DNA from: Gelidibacter sp038243395 | GTDB lineage: Bacteria > Bacteroidota > Bacteroidia > Flavobacteriales > Flavobacteriaceae | Direction: 5' to 3' | NCBI GenBank assembly: GCA_038243395.1 | Contig: JBBSRC010000010.1 | Span: 5,182-69,181 of the forward strand | Length of the DNA: 64,000 nucleotides | In this document: piece by piece, positions 34,812 through 44,346 of the stretch | Position numbering within the stretch: the stretch's first letter is position 1 | How the letters are laid out: the number at the start of each line of letters is the position of its first letter | The notes under the pieces: generated by a model | The model's database searches: none | The model's input: only the letters and a program-made list of their open reading frames with translations | Told to the model about the DNA's origin: nothing | Translations under genes and position numbers: made by a program

Positions 34812-35843
34812 ATGAAAATAGGTATACAAAGTATTCCAAGAGGATTTGCTAAAAGATGGGTAGAATATTGTGTTCAAAGCAATATTAAATACGTACTAAT
34901 CGATGTATATAGAAATGATGTTGTTGAACAACTAAAAAATTGCGATGCCTTTATGTGGTATTACGATCATTTAAGCAAAAAGGACCGTCAGGTAGCAAAA
35001 CGATTACTTACTGCTATTGAACATTCTGGAAAAATATGTTTTCCTTCTATTAACGAAAATTGGCATTATGATGATAAAGTAGGCCAGAAATATTTATTAG
35101 AGGCAATTGAAGCCCCATTAATTCCTTCTTATGTTTTCTATGATAAAAAAGATGCTTTAGAGTGGGCGCATCATACTTCATGGCCAAAAGTTTTTAAGTT
35201 AACTGGAGGTGCGGGTTCTAGTAATGTGAAGATGATCAAAAACGTCAATGAAGCTATTAAAGTCATAAATAGATCATTTGGAAAAGGGTATAGTATATTC
35301 AACCAAAGAAAATATTTTTTAGAAGAGCGAATCTCTAAATATAAAGATAACGGCTCTCTATATTCATTAGTCAAAAGTTTCCGCCATCTTTTAAAGCCTC
35401 TTAACCAAGAATGGGTAAATCATATAGAAAAAGATTATGTTTATTTTCAGGAATTTATGCCGGGAAATGAATATGATTTAAGGTTGATTGTGATTAATCA
35501 AAATAAAATCTTCGGATTGAAAAGATATAATAGAAAGAATGATTTCCGAGCTTCAGGAAGCGGTAATATGGAGTTTTTAAATAATGATGTAGATCAGTCC
35601 ATATTAAAACTTGTTCTGGATATGTCTGTGAAATTAAAGATGAATAGTGTAGCTTATGATATTGTATTCGACACTAATAAAAACCCTGTGATAATTGAGA
35701 TTAGTTACGCATATTCAACGTCAGCTTATGAAAAATGTCCAGGTTATTGGGATACTGATCTTAACTGGATACAAGGAGAGATTGGAAATTACTCAGCTTG
35801 GTTGGTTGAAAAAGTTATTGAACAAGTTAAAAATAAAACATGA
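34812..35843 (+). CDS. ATP-grasp enzyme of unknown specificity
   Basis: The 343-residue protein has the layout of ATP-grasp ligases: an N-terminal domain, then WPKVFKLTGGAGSSNVKM (nucleotide-binding Lys and glycine loop), YVYFQEFMPGNEYDLRLIVI, and a metal-binding C-terminal segment ending PVIIEISYAYS. RimK/carbamoyl-phosphate-type enzymes of this kind make carboxylate-amine bonds. In this locus it may attach an amino acid to a uronate carboxyl group. The acceptor is unknown. It overlaps the next gene by four bases. Confidence 0.8.
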   Translation: MKIGIQSIPRGFAKRWVEYCVQSNIKYVLIDVYRNDVVEQLKNCDAFMWYYDHLSKKDRQVAKRLLTAIEHSGKICFPSINENWHYDDKVGQKYLLEAIEAPLIPSYVFYDKKDALEWAHHTSWPKVFKLTGGAGSSNVKMIKNVNEAIKVINRSFGKGYSIFNQRKYFLEERISKYKDNGSLYSLVKSFRHLLKPLNQEWVNHIEKDYVYFQEFMPGNEYDLRLIVINQNKIFGLKRYNRKNDFRASGSGNMEFLNNDVDQSILKLVLDMSVKLKMNSVAYDIVFDTNKNPVIIEISYAYSTSAYEKCPGYWDTDLNWIQGEIGNYSAWLVEKVIEQVKNKT

Positions 35844-36439
35844 TTATTTTAAAGTACTTCAGAAAAGTAATTAGATATTTAGAGCGAAAGGAATTTCAAA
35901 AACTTATAAAAAGTCTTCCGATTCAAATTGGTGAAAATGTGATATTTAAAAAATATCCTATAATTCAATTACATCCAACCGCCAAATTGATTATCGGAAA
36001 AAATGTAACTATTAATTCTGACAATTATGGATATCATGTTAATATGCATTCTGTTTGTAAATTAATGGCGGATAGACCAAATGCAATCATAAAAATTGGT
36101 GATAATACCAGATTTCACGGTAGTTGTATTCATGCCTACCAGCGGATTGAAATCGGGAGTAATTGTCTTATTGCGGCGAACTGTCAAATAATTGATGGCA
36201 ATGGTCATGATGCTTCATTCCATGATGTAAAAAATAGAATTAATACCACGGGAAAATCAAAAGAGGTAATCATAGAAGACGATGTTTGGTTAGGAACAGG
36301 AGTTTTGGTGTTGCCTGGTGTTAGAATAGGAAAAGGAAGCATTATTTCAGCAAACAGTGTTGTTCATAAAGATGTGCCATCCATGGTACTTGCAGGAGGA
36401 AATCCTATTATAGTAATAAAGAGTTTTCATGAAAAATAG
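35840..36439 (+). CDS. hexapeptide-repeat acyltransferase
   Basis: The 199-residue protein carries the left-handed beta-helix turns of bacterial acetyltransferases: KLIIGKNVTINSD, IKIGDNTRFHGSC, IEIGSNCLIAANC, VIIEDDVWLGTG, VRIGKGSIISANS, and ends DVPSMVLAGGNP, the Xat/maltose-acetyltransferase end motif. It probably O- or N-acetylates a sugar of the repeat unit using acetyl-CoA. It overlaps the neighbouring genes by 4 and 11 bases. Confidence 0.88.
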   Translation: MIILKYFRKVIRYLERKEFQKLIKSLPIQIGENVIFKKYPIIQLHPTAKLIIGKNVTINSDNYGYHVNMHSVCKLMADRPNAIIKIGDNTRFHGSCIHAYQRIEIGSNCLIAANCQIIDGNGHDASFHDVKNRINTTGKSKEVIIEDDVWLGTGVLVLPGVRIGKGSIISANSVVHKDVPSMVLAGGNPIIVIKSFHEK

Positions 36440-37385
36440 ATTGATATCAGTCATTATTCCTGTATATAATGTTCGCGAGTATTTAGAGAAATGTGTAAAC
36501 AGTGTGATTACACAAAATTACAAAAACTTAGAGATTATATTAATTAACGATGGTTCTACAGATGATTCAGGTGAAATTTGTGAAGAATTAGGAGAACAGC
36601 ATCGGCGTATTTCTATAATTCATCAAGAAAATGGTGGTTTGTCCGATGCTCGTAATACTGGCACTAAAGCAGCAAAGGGTGACTATGTGTTCTATTTAGA
36701 TTCAGATGATTATATTACTTCAGAATGTTTAGATACACTTTACAATGCGATAATAAAATATAATGCTGAAATTGCTCAAGCCAATTTTTATTATGACTAT
36801 CCAAACCATTTATTGTTCGATAATTGTTTGGAAGGAAAGGATCAAGTTTATAGCAGAGATGAGGCAATGCAATTACTTCTCAAACAAGTTATAATTAAAA
36901 ATTTTGCTTGGGGAAAATTAATTCGGGCGGATATTGCTAAAAAGCATTTATTTCCTAAAGGAAAATATTTTGAAGACACATTCTGGAAATATCATATCAT
37001 CCATGAATGTAAAAAATATGTAGCCCTAGCGCAACCGATGCTGTTTTATTTACAAAGAACAGATAGTATATCGGGGTCCTTTTCTTTGAGAAGCTTACAT
37101 CAATTAGAAGGCGAGGCTCTTAGAATTGATTTTCTAAAACAATACTATCCTGATCTCATCTGTCTAGCGAAAAAATCCTTGAAAATTAAGCTGCAGCAGT
37201 ATCGAGGTCATCTAAATCATTTAGATTTTGAAGACCAAATTCTACTTCTCAAAACTATTGAAGGATATGAGATAACATATAAGATTCAGAATGATACAGA
37301 TAGAGTAAATATTTATAAACTGTTTTCTCGAATTTCAAATAGATTATTCAGGAAAAAGCAATATGTCAAAATAGATAAAACTTGA
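36429..37385 (+). CDS. family 2 glycosyltransferase
   Basis: The 318 residues begin RLISVIIPVYNVREYLEKCV, a GT2 nucleotide-sugar fold, with LINDGSTDDSGEI, ENGGLSDARNTG and the DXD-type YLDSDDYI near residue 91. It is an inverting transferase on the cytoplasmic side. The donor sugar cannot be deduced. It starts inside the end of the acetyltransferase gene. Confidence 0.92.
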   Translation: MKNRLISVIIPVYNVREYLEKCVNSVITQNYKNLEIILINDGSTDDSGEICEELGEQHRRISIIHQENGGLSDARNTGTKAAKGDYVFYLDSDDYITSECLDTLYNAIIKYNAEIAQANFYYDYPNHLLFDNCLEGKDQVYSRDEAMQLLLKQVIIKNFAWGKLIRADIAKKHLFPKGKYFEDTFWKYHIIHECKKYVALAQPMLFYLQRTDSISGSFSLRSLHQLEGEALRIDFLKQYYPDLICLAKKSLKIKLQQYRGHLNHLDFEDQILLLKTIEGYEITYKIQNDTDRVNIYKLFSRISNRLFRKKQYVKIDKT

Positions 37386-37560
37386 ATATTGTTTAGTTTT
37401 AATTGTAAAATAATTGCGTTGACATTTTGTAATCCTATTTAAATAGTGTATTAAAAAAATTATACGATTAACTCACCTTTTTATTTTCAATTTGAAACGA
37501 ATTTCGTATGAAAATATAAAATATTAGCTAAGGTTAAATACTAAAACTTCAAATAAAATA

Positions 37561-38616
37561 ATGATTGGTTTATTACAGCAACATACTGTTGATTTATATC
37601 AGCTTTCTGATAAGAGATTTATTAGAGAAAAGGTGAAGGCTCGGAGTTTATTGACGGTGGAACGTTTTGATCTTTTTGCGAAATTGAGTTACATTAAATT
37701 GAGAGATTCTAATCCTTTACTGGCAAAAGAAATTTATAACAGGCATATTAGAACCTTCAATCCTGATTTAAAGGAACCGGGAAGAACTGATAAAAACAGT
37801 TTTGAAGACTTTATCAACGCATTTGATTCACTAATAGATCATTTTAAGAAACATGATTTTGATGAAACGGTCTCATTACTCCCAGTTTCTCAGGACGGAA
37901 CAATCCTTGATGGAAGTCATCGACTTGCTGTACTAGCTTTTTATGATAAAGACGTTACTATTTTGAGGTTTTTGGAAGTAAAACAGGTTTGTCAATTTGA
38001 TTATAATTATTTTATTCAAAGAGGTCTTTCTCGAAGTACCGCGGATCAAATGGCTTTGGATGCCTTAGAATATTTCGATAATATTTATGTCGCTTGTTAT
38101 TGGTCTAAAACGGGAAATTTAACGGATAGAGAGTTTGCATTAAGCCTTTTGAAAGAGAAGTTTTCACTTCTTTATTCTAAAAACATGAGGATGTCTTTGC
38201 AAGACTTAAGTGTGTTTATGACCACAGCACATTTAGATCAAAGTTTATTAGGAACCAAAGAAACTAATTCTTGTTTAGCACAGGAAACGGCATCCAAGTG
38301 TTACGGTAATAATGGAATATTACAATTTGTAATGTTCCAGTCAGATTCTCTAGATAGTGTACTAGTTGCAAAAGACGAGATTATAAAATTTTATAAACTG
38401 AGCCCCTCTGTGGCGCATATCACCAATAATCAAATGCAAACACTAAAAATTTCCAAATTGGTGTTGATGAAGGATTCAAAAGATTTCTCATTGGATGTAA
38501 ATAGCTTGTTAGATCGTTTAGACGAATTTAAACTTATATTTAAAAATGTTTATTTAATGAAAGCCAAGCAAGTCTCAGTGAATTTTCTTGGAGCTTTAGG
38601 ACTATATAAGAAATGA
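37561..38616 (+). CDS. ParB/Srx-like domain protein of unknown function
   Basis: This 351-residue protein is not a recognised glycosyl- or acyltransferase. Near residues 105-130 it has SLLPVSQDGTILDGSHRLAVLAFY, whose DGSHRLA resembles the DGxHR phosphoryl-binding motif of the ParB/sulfiredoxin-like fold. That fold includes several nucleotide-using enzymes. The rest (SRSTADQMALDALEYF, then YVACYWSKTGN) is unassigned. It is translationally coupled to the next glycosyltransferase (ATGA overlap), so it is probably a part of this pathway and not DNA partitioning. Confidence 0.6.
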   Translation: MIGLLQQHTVDLYQLSDKRFIREKVKARSLLTVERFDLFAKLSYIKLRDSNPLLAKEIYNRHIRTFNPDLKEPGRTDKNSFEDFINAFDSLIDHFKKHDFDETVSLLPVSQDGTILDGSHRLAVLAFYDKDVTILRFLEVKQVCQFDYNYFIQRGLSRSTADQMALDALEYFDNIYVACYWSKTGNLTDREFALSLLKEKFSLLYSKNMRMSLQDLSVFMTTAHLDQSLLGTKETNSCLAQETASKCYGNNGILQFVMFQSDSLDSVLVAKDEIIKFYKLSPSVAHITNNQMQTLKISKLVLMKDSKDFSLDVNSLLDRLDEFKLIFKNVYLMKAKQVSVNFLGALGLYKK

Positions 38617-39836
38617 AAAATAGATTAAATATTCTTTTTGTTATAGAATCTTTAACACTGGCTGGGAGTGAGAAAAGCCTAGTAGCTTTATTGTCTAATT
38701 TAGATTCGAACAAATATAACGTGGATTTACAATTAATTAAGTACGGTGGCGAATTAGAAAAATCTCTTCCTGACTATGTAAATATATTGCCTCCTCTCGC
38801 TTATGTTCAATTTACATTTCAGCCTTGGAAGGATAATATCAAACAAGCAATCTCAGGATATAAACCCTTATTTTTAAAGGCTAAAATATGGTTTTCTATA
38901 GGGTTAAGAATGAGAAAACGAAATCACACTGAAATCGCAAAATTATATTGGGAAACATCAAAGTCTACTTTTAAGATGAGTGAAAAGGAATATGATGTAG
39001 CCATTGCATTTGCACAAGGTTTACCAACCTTTTATGTCATGGACAAAATCAAAGCTAATAAAAAAGTTACTTGGGTGAACACTAATGTTCGATTTACCAA
39101 ACATAATATGGACTTCCAAAAAGAGTATTATAAAGACTTTGATAAGATAGTTGCCATATCAGAAGGTACAAAAAATCACTTAAACACTATTTTTCCTCAT
39201 CTATCGCATAAGTTTAAAGTTATACCTAATATTATAGACCTCAAATCCATTCTCAAAATGTCTGATTTATACGAAGCACCTTGGGATAAAGATAATTATA
39301 ACATACTTACCGTGGGACGATTAGATAATAGGATGAAAGGTATGGATATTACTATAGAGACTTGCAAATTACTACGAGATAAAGGATTGAGTTTTCATTG
39401 GACTATAGTCGGAGAAGGTACTTTTAGGGAAGAAATGGAGAATTATATTAAAAATCATAAATTGGAAAATCATCTAAGCTTGCTGGGTGCTACCGATAAT
39501 CCTTATCCCTACTTTAAAGCGGCTGATCTCTATGTGCAAACTTCTCGCAGTGAAGGCTATGGAAGAACTATAGCTGAAGCACGATTATTGAATTTACCGA
39601 TAGTTACTACGCGATTTGATACAGTTTTTATGCAAATGGTCGATGGTAAAAATGGAATGGTCGCTGAGATGAATCCAGAAGCAGTAGCTGATGCGATAGA
39701 GTTAATTATGAAAGATAAGGCACTTTATAGTTCTGTAAAAAACTATTTGAAACAGGAAAATAAGGGAAATGACGATTCGGTCAAAAAGTTTGATACTATG
39801 ATTAATGATTTGTTTTCTGCAAAAAATTCACTTTAG
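38613..39836 (+). CDS. family 4 glycosyltransferase
   Basis: The 407-residue protein has a GT-B fold: N-terminal NILFVIESLTLAGSEKSLVAL and the C-terminal nucleotide-sugar site TVGRLDNRMKGMDITIE, SEGYGRTIAEARLLNLPIV with the conserved glutamates of retaining GT4 enzymes. It starts within the ATGA of the ParB-like gene. Donor is unknown. Confidence 0.9.
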   Translation: MKNRLNILFVIESLTLAGSEKSLVALLSNLDSNKYNVDLQLIKYGGELEKSLPDYVNILPPLAYVQFTFQPWKDNIKQAISGYKPLFLKAKIWFSIGLRMRKRNHTEIAKLYWETSKSTFKMSEKEYDVAIAFAQGLPTFYVMDKIKANKKVTWVNTNVRFTKHNMDFQKEYYKDFDKIVAISEGTKNHLNTIFPHLSHKFKVIPNIIDLKSILKMSDLYEAPWDKDNYNILTVGRLDNRMKGMDITIETCKLLRDKGLSFHWTIVGEGTFREEMENYIKNHKLENHLSLLGATDNPYPYFKAADLYVQTSRSEGYGRTIAEARLLNLPIVTTRFDTVFMQMVDGKNGMVAEMNPEAVADAIELIMKDKALYSSVKNYLKQENKGNDDSVKKFDTMINDLFSAKNSL

Positions 39837-40028
39837 AATTTAGGAAAATTAAGGATTATCTTTTTCAAATAATATTATATTACCTAGTTTTTTTGAGTAA
39901 ATTTTAATGTCTGATAGGATTTTATTTAAAACTATAAAATTAGTACACATATATTTTATGAAAAATTGTTGCCATCTTACATTTTTTAAACTTTATTCCA
40001 TCTCCAATTATTATTAGTTGCAAATAAA

Positions 40029-41033
40029 ATGTTAGTTTCCATAATTGTTCCTATTTATAATGTTGAGCAATATCTTGTAAGATGTATTGATAGTATTATT
40101 AATCAAACCTATCAAGAACTAGAAATAATCTTAGTTAACGATGGTTCTCCTGATGGGTCCTTAAATATTTGTAATGATTATGCTCAAATGGATCAAAGAA
40201 TTAAAGTAATTACACAAGATAATAAAGGACTGTCCGGCGCCAGGAATACGGGCATTATAAGTGCTAAAGGAGAGTATATCAGTTTTATAGATGCCGACGA
40301 TCGTGTTGAGGAATCCATGATAGAGTCCTATGTGAATGTCGCGAAAGAATACAATCCAGACGTCATTTTAACCAATATATATCAATATCATAAAGGAAAT
40401 TTGACCTATACAGAAACAAAGAATAATTTACCGTATGGGAAAGTATTAAACAAAAAATTGATTTCTGAACATATTATACAACCATATTATGGAGGCTATT
40501 TAGGGATTATTCCAAGTGCTTGTACTAAACTGTACAAAAGGAATTTCTTAAAGAATTATAGCTTGCTTTTTGACCAAACTCTTAAACGATCGGAAGACTA
40601 TTGGTTTAATTTGTTTGTTTTTCAAAATTCTGAATATGTTTATTGTCTTAATAAATCTTTTTACCACTACTACTCTAATCAAGGAAGTATGATTAAAAGT
40701 TTTCGTGAAGGTCAATTCCAGGCCTTTCTTGATAATCGCACCAAATTATTAAAAGCTCACGAAAATTTCGTCTTTCCAATCCACTGGAAAGAATTAAATA
40801 ATCAATTTGTAAATAATATTAATGAATTAATCTTGCTTGAAATCAATGTTAAAGGAATAAAGAAAGCTTATAAAAATATTCATAGCTATCTTACCCACAA
40901 AGAATTTTTAAAGATTTATTCGAATTCAAGTCCGACAAAAAAACATATTAGAATGATCAAATTCCTTTTATCTAAAGGGATGATTATTCCCGCAATAATG
41001 AGTTTCACACTTTGGTCATTACAAGAGACATGA
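40029..41033 (+). CDS. family 2 glycosyltransferase
   Basis: The 334 residues start MLVSIIVPIYNVEQYLVRCI, with LVNDGSPDGSLNI, DNKGLSGARNTG and FIDADDRVEESM as the nucleotide-sugar and metal sites. The C-terminal part contains a SEDYWFNLF segment often seen in such capsule enzymes. An ATGA overlap couples it with the next GT2 gene. Confidence 0.92.
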   Translation: MLVSIIVPIYNVEQYLVRCIDSIINQTYQELEIILVNDGSPDGSLNICNDYAQMDQRIKVITQDNKGLSGARNTGIISAKGEYISFIDADDRVEESMIESYVNVAKEYNPDVILTNIYQYHKGNLTYTETKNNLPYGKVLNKKLISEHIIQPYYGGYLGIIPSACTKLYKRNFLKNYSLLFDQTLKRSEDYWFNLFVFQNSEYVYCLNKSFYHYYSNQGSMIKSFREGQFQAFLDNRTKLLKAHENFVFPIHWKELNNQFVNNINELILLEINVKGIKKAYKNIHSYLTHKEFLKIYSNSSPTKKHIRMIKFLLSKGMIIPAIMSFTLWSLQET

Positions 41034-42010
41034 AATTAAGCATAATTATCGCCGCCTATAATGTGGATTTGTATATAAAAAAATGCATTGAAACTTGTTT
41101 TATTGAAGAATTGTCTTCTCAGTATGAAATTATTGTGGTTAATGACGGCTCGGTAGATCGAACAAAAGAGATTATTCAAAATATGAGGGCCATCTCTAAT
41201 TTGAAAATTATTAATAAAGAAAATCAGGGTTTAGGAGCAGCTCGCAATACTGGCATTCAAAAAGCAAGTGGTAAATACATTTGGATGCTTGATGGCGATG
41301 ATTTTATTGAAACTTGTCAATTGAAATTTTTACTTAACGAAATAGATATAAGTAACCTTGATGTGTATGGGATGAATTATAATATTACCGATCAACATGG
41401 TGTCGCTTTTAATACAGCTTATCCTTTGGATAAGAATACTGAAATTTTTGAGGCTACCATTTACTATCAGAAATTTAAAGGAAATAGTTACACCTGGCAG
41501 TATATTTTCAAAAGGTCTATTTTTTTAGACAATAAATTACTTTTTTTGCCTTCCATAAACATGCAAGATTCAGAAATTCTGCCTAAAATTATTTATTATT
41601 CTAAATCAGTAAAATACCTAAATGTTATCGGTTATAATTATGTACAACATTCTGAGTCACTTACGAATGCTAAAGATTTTTCAAAACGATATAAATATTT
41701 TGAATCCATAATAATTGTAAATCAATCGTTGCAAAAGTTTGGATATGAAATCATGAAAACTAATTCTAAATTGGCTGAGGTAATCATCGACAAACGGCTT
41801 TCTTTGCATCAAATTGTATTTAATCATGTCGTTTATTTTCCATATACTAAAGAAAACTTAAAATCAATTTTAAAATTGTTGCGAGAAAATAAGTTTTATC
41901 CATTTATATTTTCTCCTCCGAGGAAATTAAGGTTTGTCAAATTTGGATTAAATAATTTTCCTTATTTGACAAAATTCATTGCTGATCAGCTTCGAAATCT
42001 TAAAACTTAA
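41030..42010 (+). CDS. family 2 glycosyltransferase
   Basis: The protein has 326 residues from the ATG at 41030, which overlaps the previous stop as ATGA; an in-frame upstream start would lie within the preceding gene and add unusual residues. It begins MKLSIIIAAYNVDLYIKKC and has VNDGSVDRTKEI, ENQGLGAARNTG and MLDGDDFIE. It has GT2 architecture throughout. Acceptor and donor are unknown. Confidence 0.9.
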   Translation: MKLSIIIAAYNVDLYIKKCIETCFIEELSSQYEIIVVNDGSVDRTKEIIQNMRAISNLKIINKENQGLGAARNTGIQKASGKYIWMLDGDDFIETCQLKFLLNEIDISNLDVYGMNYNITDQHGVAFNTAYPLDKNTEIFEATIYYQKFKGNSYTWQYIFKRSIFLDNKLLFLPSINMQDSEILPKIIYYSKSVKYLNVIGYNYVQHSESLTNAKDFSKRYKYFESIIIVNQSLQKFGYEIMKTNSKLAEVIIDKRLSLHQIVFNHVVYFPYTKENLKSILKLLRENKFYPFIFSPPRKLRFVKFGLNNFPYLTKFIADQLRNLKT

Positions 42011-43084
42011 ATGATTGATAATAGATTATCGCTGTTAGATGGTTTTCTTGTTATAGCAATTTTGATGGTAATGATTTTTCATTACTATTCAAGATTCTTA
42101 GGTGATTTATACACGTATATCTTTGATGTTCCTACACTGTTCAGTTACGGGTACTTGGGCGTGGAGCTGTTTTTTGTGATTTCCGGATTTGTTATTACTT
42201 TGAGTTTAACAAAATCTGATTCCTTTTTACAGTTCTTTAAAAAAAGATTTGCGCGATTGATTCCCGGAATGGTAGTTTGTTCCCTAACGACCTTTTTTAT
42301 AGTAAGATTTTTTGTAAAGGGTGGTTTGTTTCTCGGTGAAAAAACCATTAGCAATTTACTTATTTCTAATACATTTATAAGTCCAAAACTAATCAACTGG
42401 ATTTTTGATATCAATCCCGCGTACATTGATGGTGCCTATTGGTCATTGTGGATTGAATTAAGCTTTTACTTTTTGGTAGCTATCACTTATTTTGCGGATA
42501 AGAAGAATATCTTACGTAATTTTTCAGTCCTTATTTTGTTAGGCGTTATATCCTCTTTGTTTTTTAAATCAGAATTCGGATTTCATATTTCAAAAGTCGT
42601 AATAAGTGAACCAGTTTTTATGCTAATTAATAGGGTTTTTCTTGTCTTTAATTTTTTTGATTATGGGATATGGTTTTTGATAGGCATGGTTCTAAAAGAT
42701 CTTTATTTTGACAAAAATAATAATAGGTTAAAAATGTTTATATCCTTATTATTTATCTTTCAAATAGCTATAATTTTTAATTTGTATACGATCGCTTTTA
42801 CATTAGCAACTTTTGTATTATTCTATCTTTTTGTTTATAGACCACACATAATTTCATTTTTAGGACATCCTTTAATAAGTAAAATCGGGATTGCATCCTA
42901 TTCAATTTATCTCATACATCAAGTTTTAGGAGTTCTATTGATAAATAAACTATCCCCATTTTTCGGTAGCTACAATTGGTTGTTGGGTATAATTGCAATT
43001 TTTATTTCATGTTTTTTTGGAGTATATAGTTATAACAAATTGGAAAATCCACTGTCGAAAAAATTAAGATGTATAAATTTTTAA
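42011..43084 (+). CDS. acyltransferase 3 family membrane protein
   Basis: The 357-residue protein has about ten hydrophobic segments and begins RLSLLDGFLVIAILMVMIFH. GYLGVELFFVISGFVITLS is the diagnostic second segment of the acyltransferase-3 (OafA/NodX) family, which O-acylates extracellular or periplasmic sugars. It starts directly after the previous stop. Two more proteins of the same family follow. Confidence 0.9.
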   Translation: MIDNRLSLLDGFLVIAILMVMIFHYYSRFLGDLYTYIFDVPTLFSYGYLGVELFFVISGFVITLSLTKSDSFLQFFKKRFARLIPGMVVCSLTTFFIVRFFVKGGLFLGEKTISNLLISNTFISPKLINWIFDINPAYIDGAYWSLWIELSFYFLVAITYFADKKNILRNFSVLILLGVISSLFFKSEFGFHISKVVISEPVFMLINRVFLVFNFFDYGIWFLIGMVLKDLYFDKNNNRLKMFISLLFIFQIAIIFNLYTIAFTLATFVLFYLFVYRPHIISFLGHPLISKIGIASYSIYLIHQVLGVLLINKLSPFFGSYNWLLGIIAIFISCFFGVYSYNKLENPLSKKLRCINF

Positions 43085-43205
43085 AATGAAATTACAGCTC
43101 ATCAAAAAATATTTCATGGATTTGGGTAGTAATGATCGCTTTATTTTTTTTTAAAAGTATTTTAGTAAATAAAAATTAAATAGTAGTCTAATTTAAATTT
43201 GATCT

Positions 43206-44234
43206 TTGGGAATATCAATTCAAAAAACAAATCAGCTAAAATCGATTGCGATTTTAATGATGTTATGTCTGCATCTTTTTAACAGAGATTATAAAGGGTG
43301 GTTCCAACCTTTAATATTTATAGGTGACACACCGTTATCATTTTATATTTCACTATTCTCCGACGCTTGTGTACCTATTTTTGCTTTTGTAAGTGGTTAT
43401 GGATTATATTATAGTTATTTAAATAGTCATAATGCCTATACCAATAAAAATAAGGAAAGAACCAAGAAGTTATATGTTAGATATTGGATCATACTATTTC
43501 TTTTTGTTGTGATATTAGGTAGTGTATTATCGAAAGAAGGTTATCCAGGAAGTTGGGGAAAGTTTATATTAACTTTTACAGGTTTGAAACCAGCCTACAA
43601 TGGTGCGTGGTGGTTCTTTACTATTTATATATTATTCGTATTTACTTCCAGACTATGGTTTAGATTGTTAGAAAAACTGAATCCATATTTTTATCTAGGT
43701 GGATTGTTTTTAATTTATATAGTCGCTTTTTATTTTATAATTTATAAAGGAGAAATTTTTATTAATGTAATTTTGCACTGGATGCATACGCAAGGTGCTT
43801 TATATTTCTGTACGCTTTTTCAGTTTATGTTGGGGGCTTTCGCTTTAAAATATCAATGGCACAATAAAGTATCATTCATTTTCGCTAAAATAAAAAAGAA
43901 AAATCTATTAGCACTTTTAGGAATTGTTATATTAATAGCATGTCATGGAACGGTACATAATTTCATTGTAGCGCCTTTTACGGCTTTAGGTTTTATTTTT
44001 CTTTTTCTTCAAATGAGTTTTGGCAAAACAATAAATACCAGTTTAGATTTTTTTACTCAACATTCCACTAATATATGGCTTGTTCATATGTTTTTATTTG
44101 TAATTTATTTTAAAGACTTTATTTATGCTCCTCAAAATCCTTTATTGATTTTTTTTTGGTTAGTGTTATGGTGTTTAGTTGCTTCTTTTTTGGTGAATAT
44201 AATTTATAATAAATTATATTCCCTTATAACATGA
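43206..44234 (+). CDS. acyltransferase 3 family membrane protein
   Basis: The 342-residue integral membrane protein has the family entry NQLKSIAILMMLCLHLFNRD, and DACVPIFAFVSGYGLYYSYL. The later ATGs are inside the first membrane segment, so the start is taken as TTG, in keeping with other TTG starts in the window. It probably O-acylates a sugar of the polymer or repeat unit. It differs clearly from the neighbouring acyltransferases. Confidence 0.85.
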   Translation: MGISIQKTNQLKSIAILMMLCLHLFNRDYKGWFQPLIFIGDTPLSFYISLFSDACVPIFAFVSGYGLYYSYLNSHNAYTNKNKERTKKLYVRYWIILFLFVVILGSVLSKEGYPGSWGKFILTFTGLKPAYNGAWWFFTIYILFVFTSRLWFRLLEKLNPYFYLGGLFLIYIVAFYFIIYKGEIFINVILHWMHTQGALYFCTLFQFMLGAFALKYQWHNKVSFIFAKIKKKNLLALLGIVILIACHGTVHNFIVAPFTALGFIFLFLQMSFGKTINTSLDFFTQHSTNIWLVHMFLFVIYFKDFIYAPQNPLLIFFWLVLWCLVASFLVNIIYNKLYSLIT

Positions 44235-44346
44235 AAGTCTTCCTCATTACATACGATATGAATGATCCATGCCGATTCAAACAATTATTTGAGCTAAGAA
44301 TTTGTTTGTCGGAATTCAGTTTAAATTTTCTACTAAATTTTTATTA

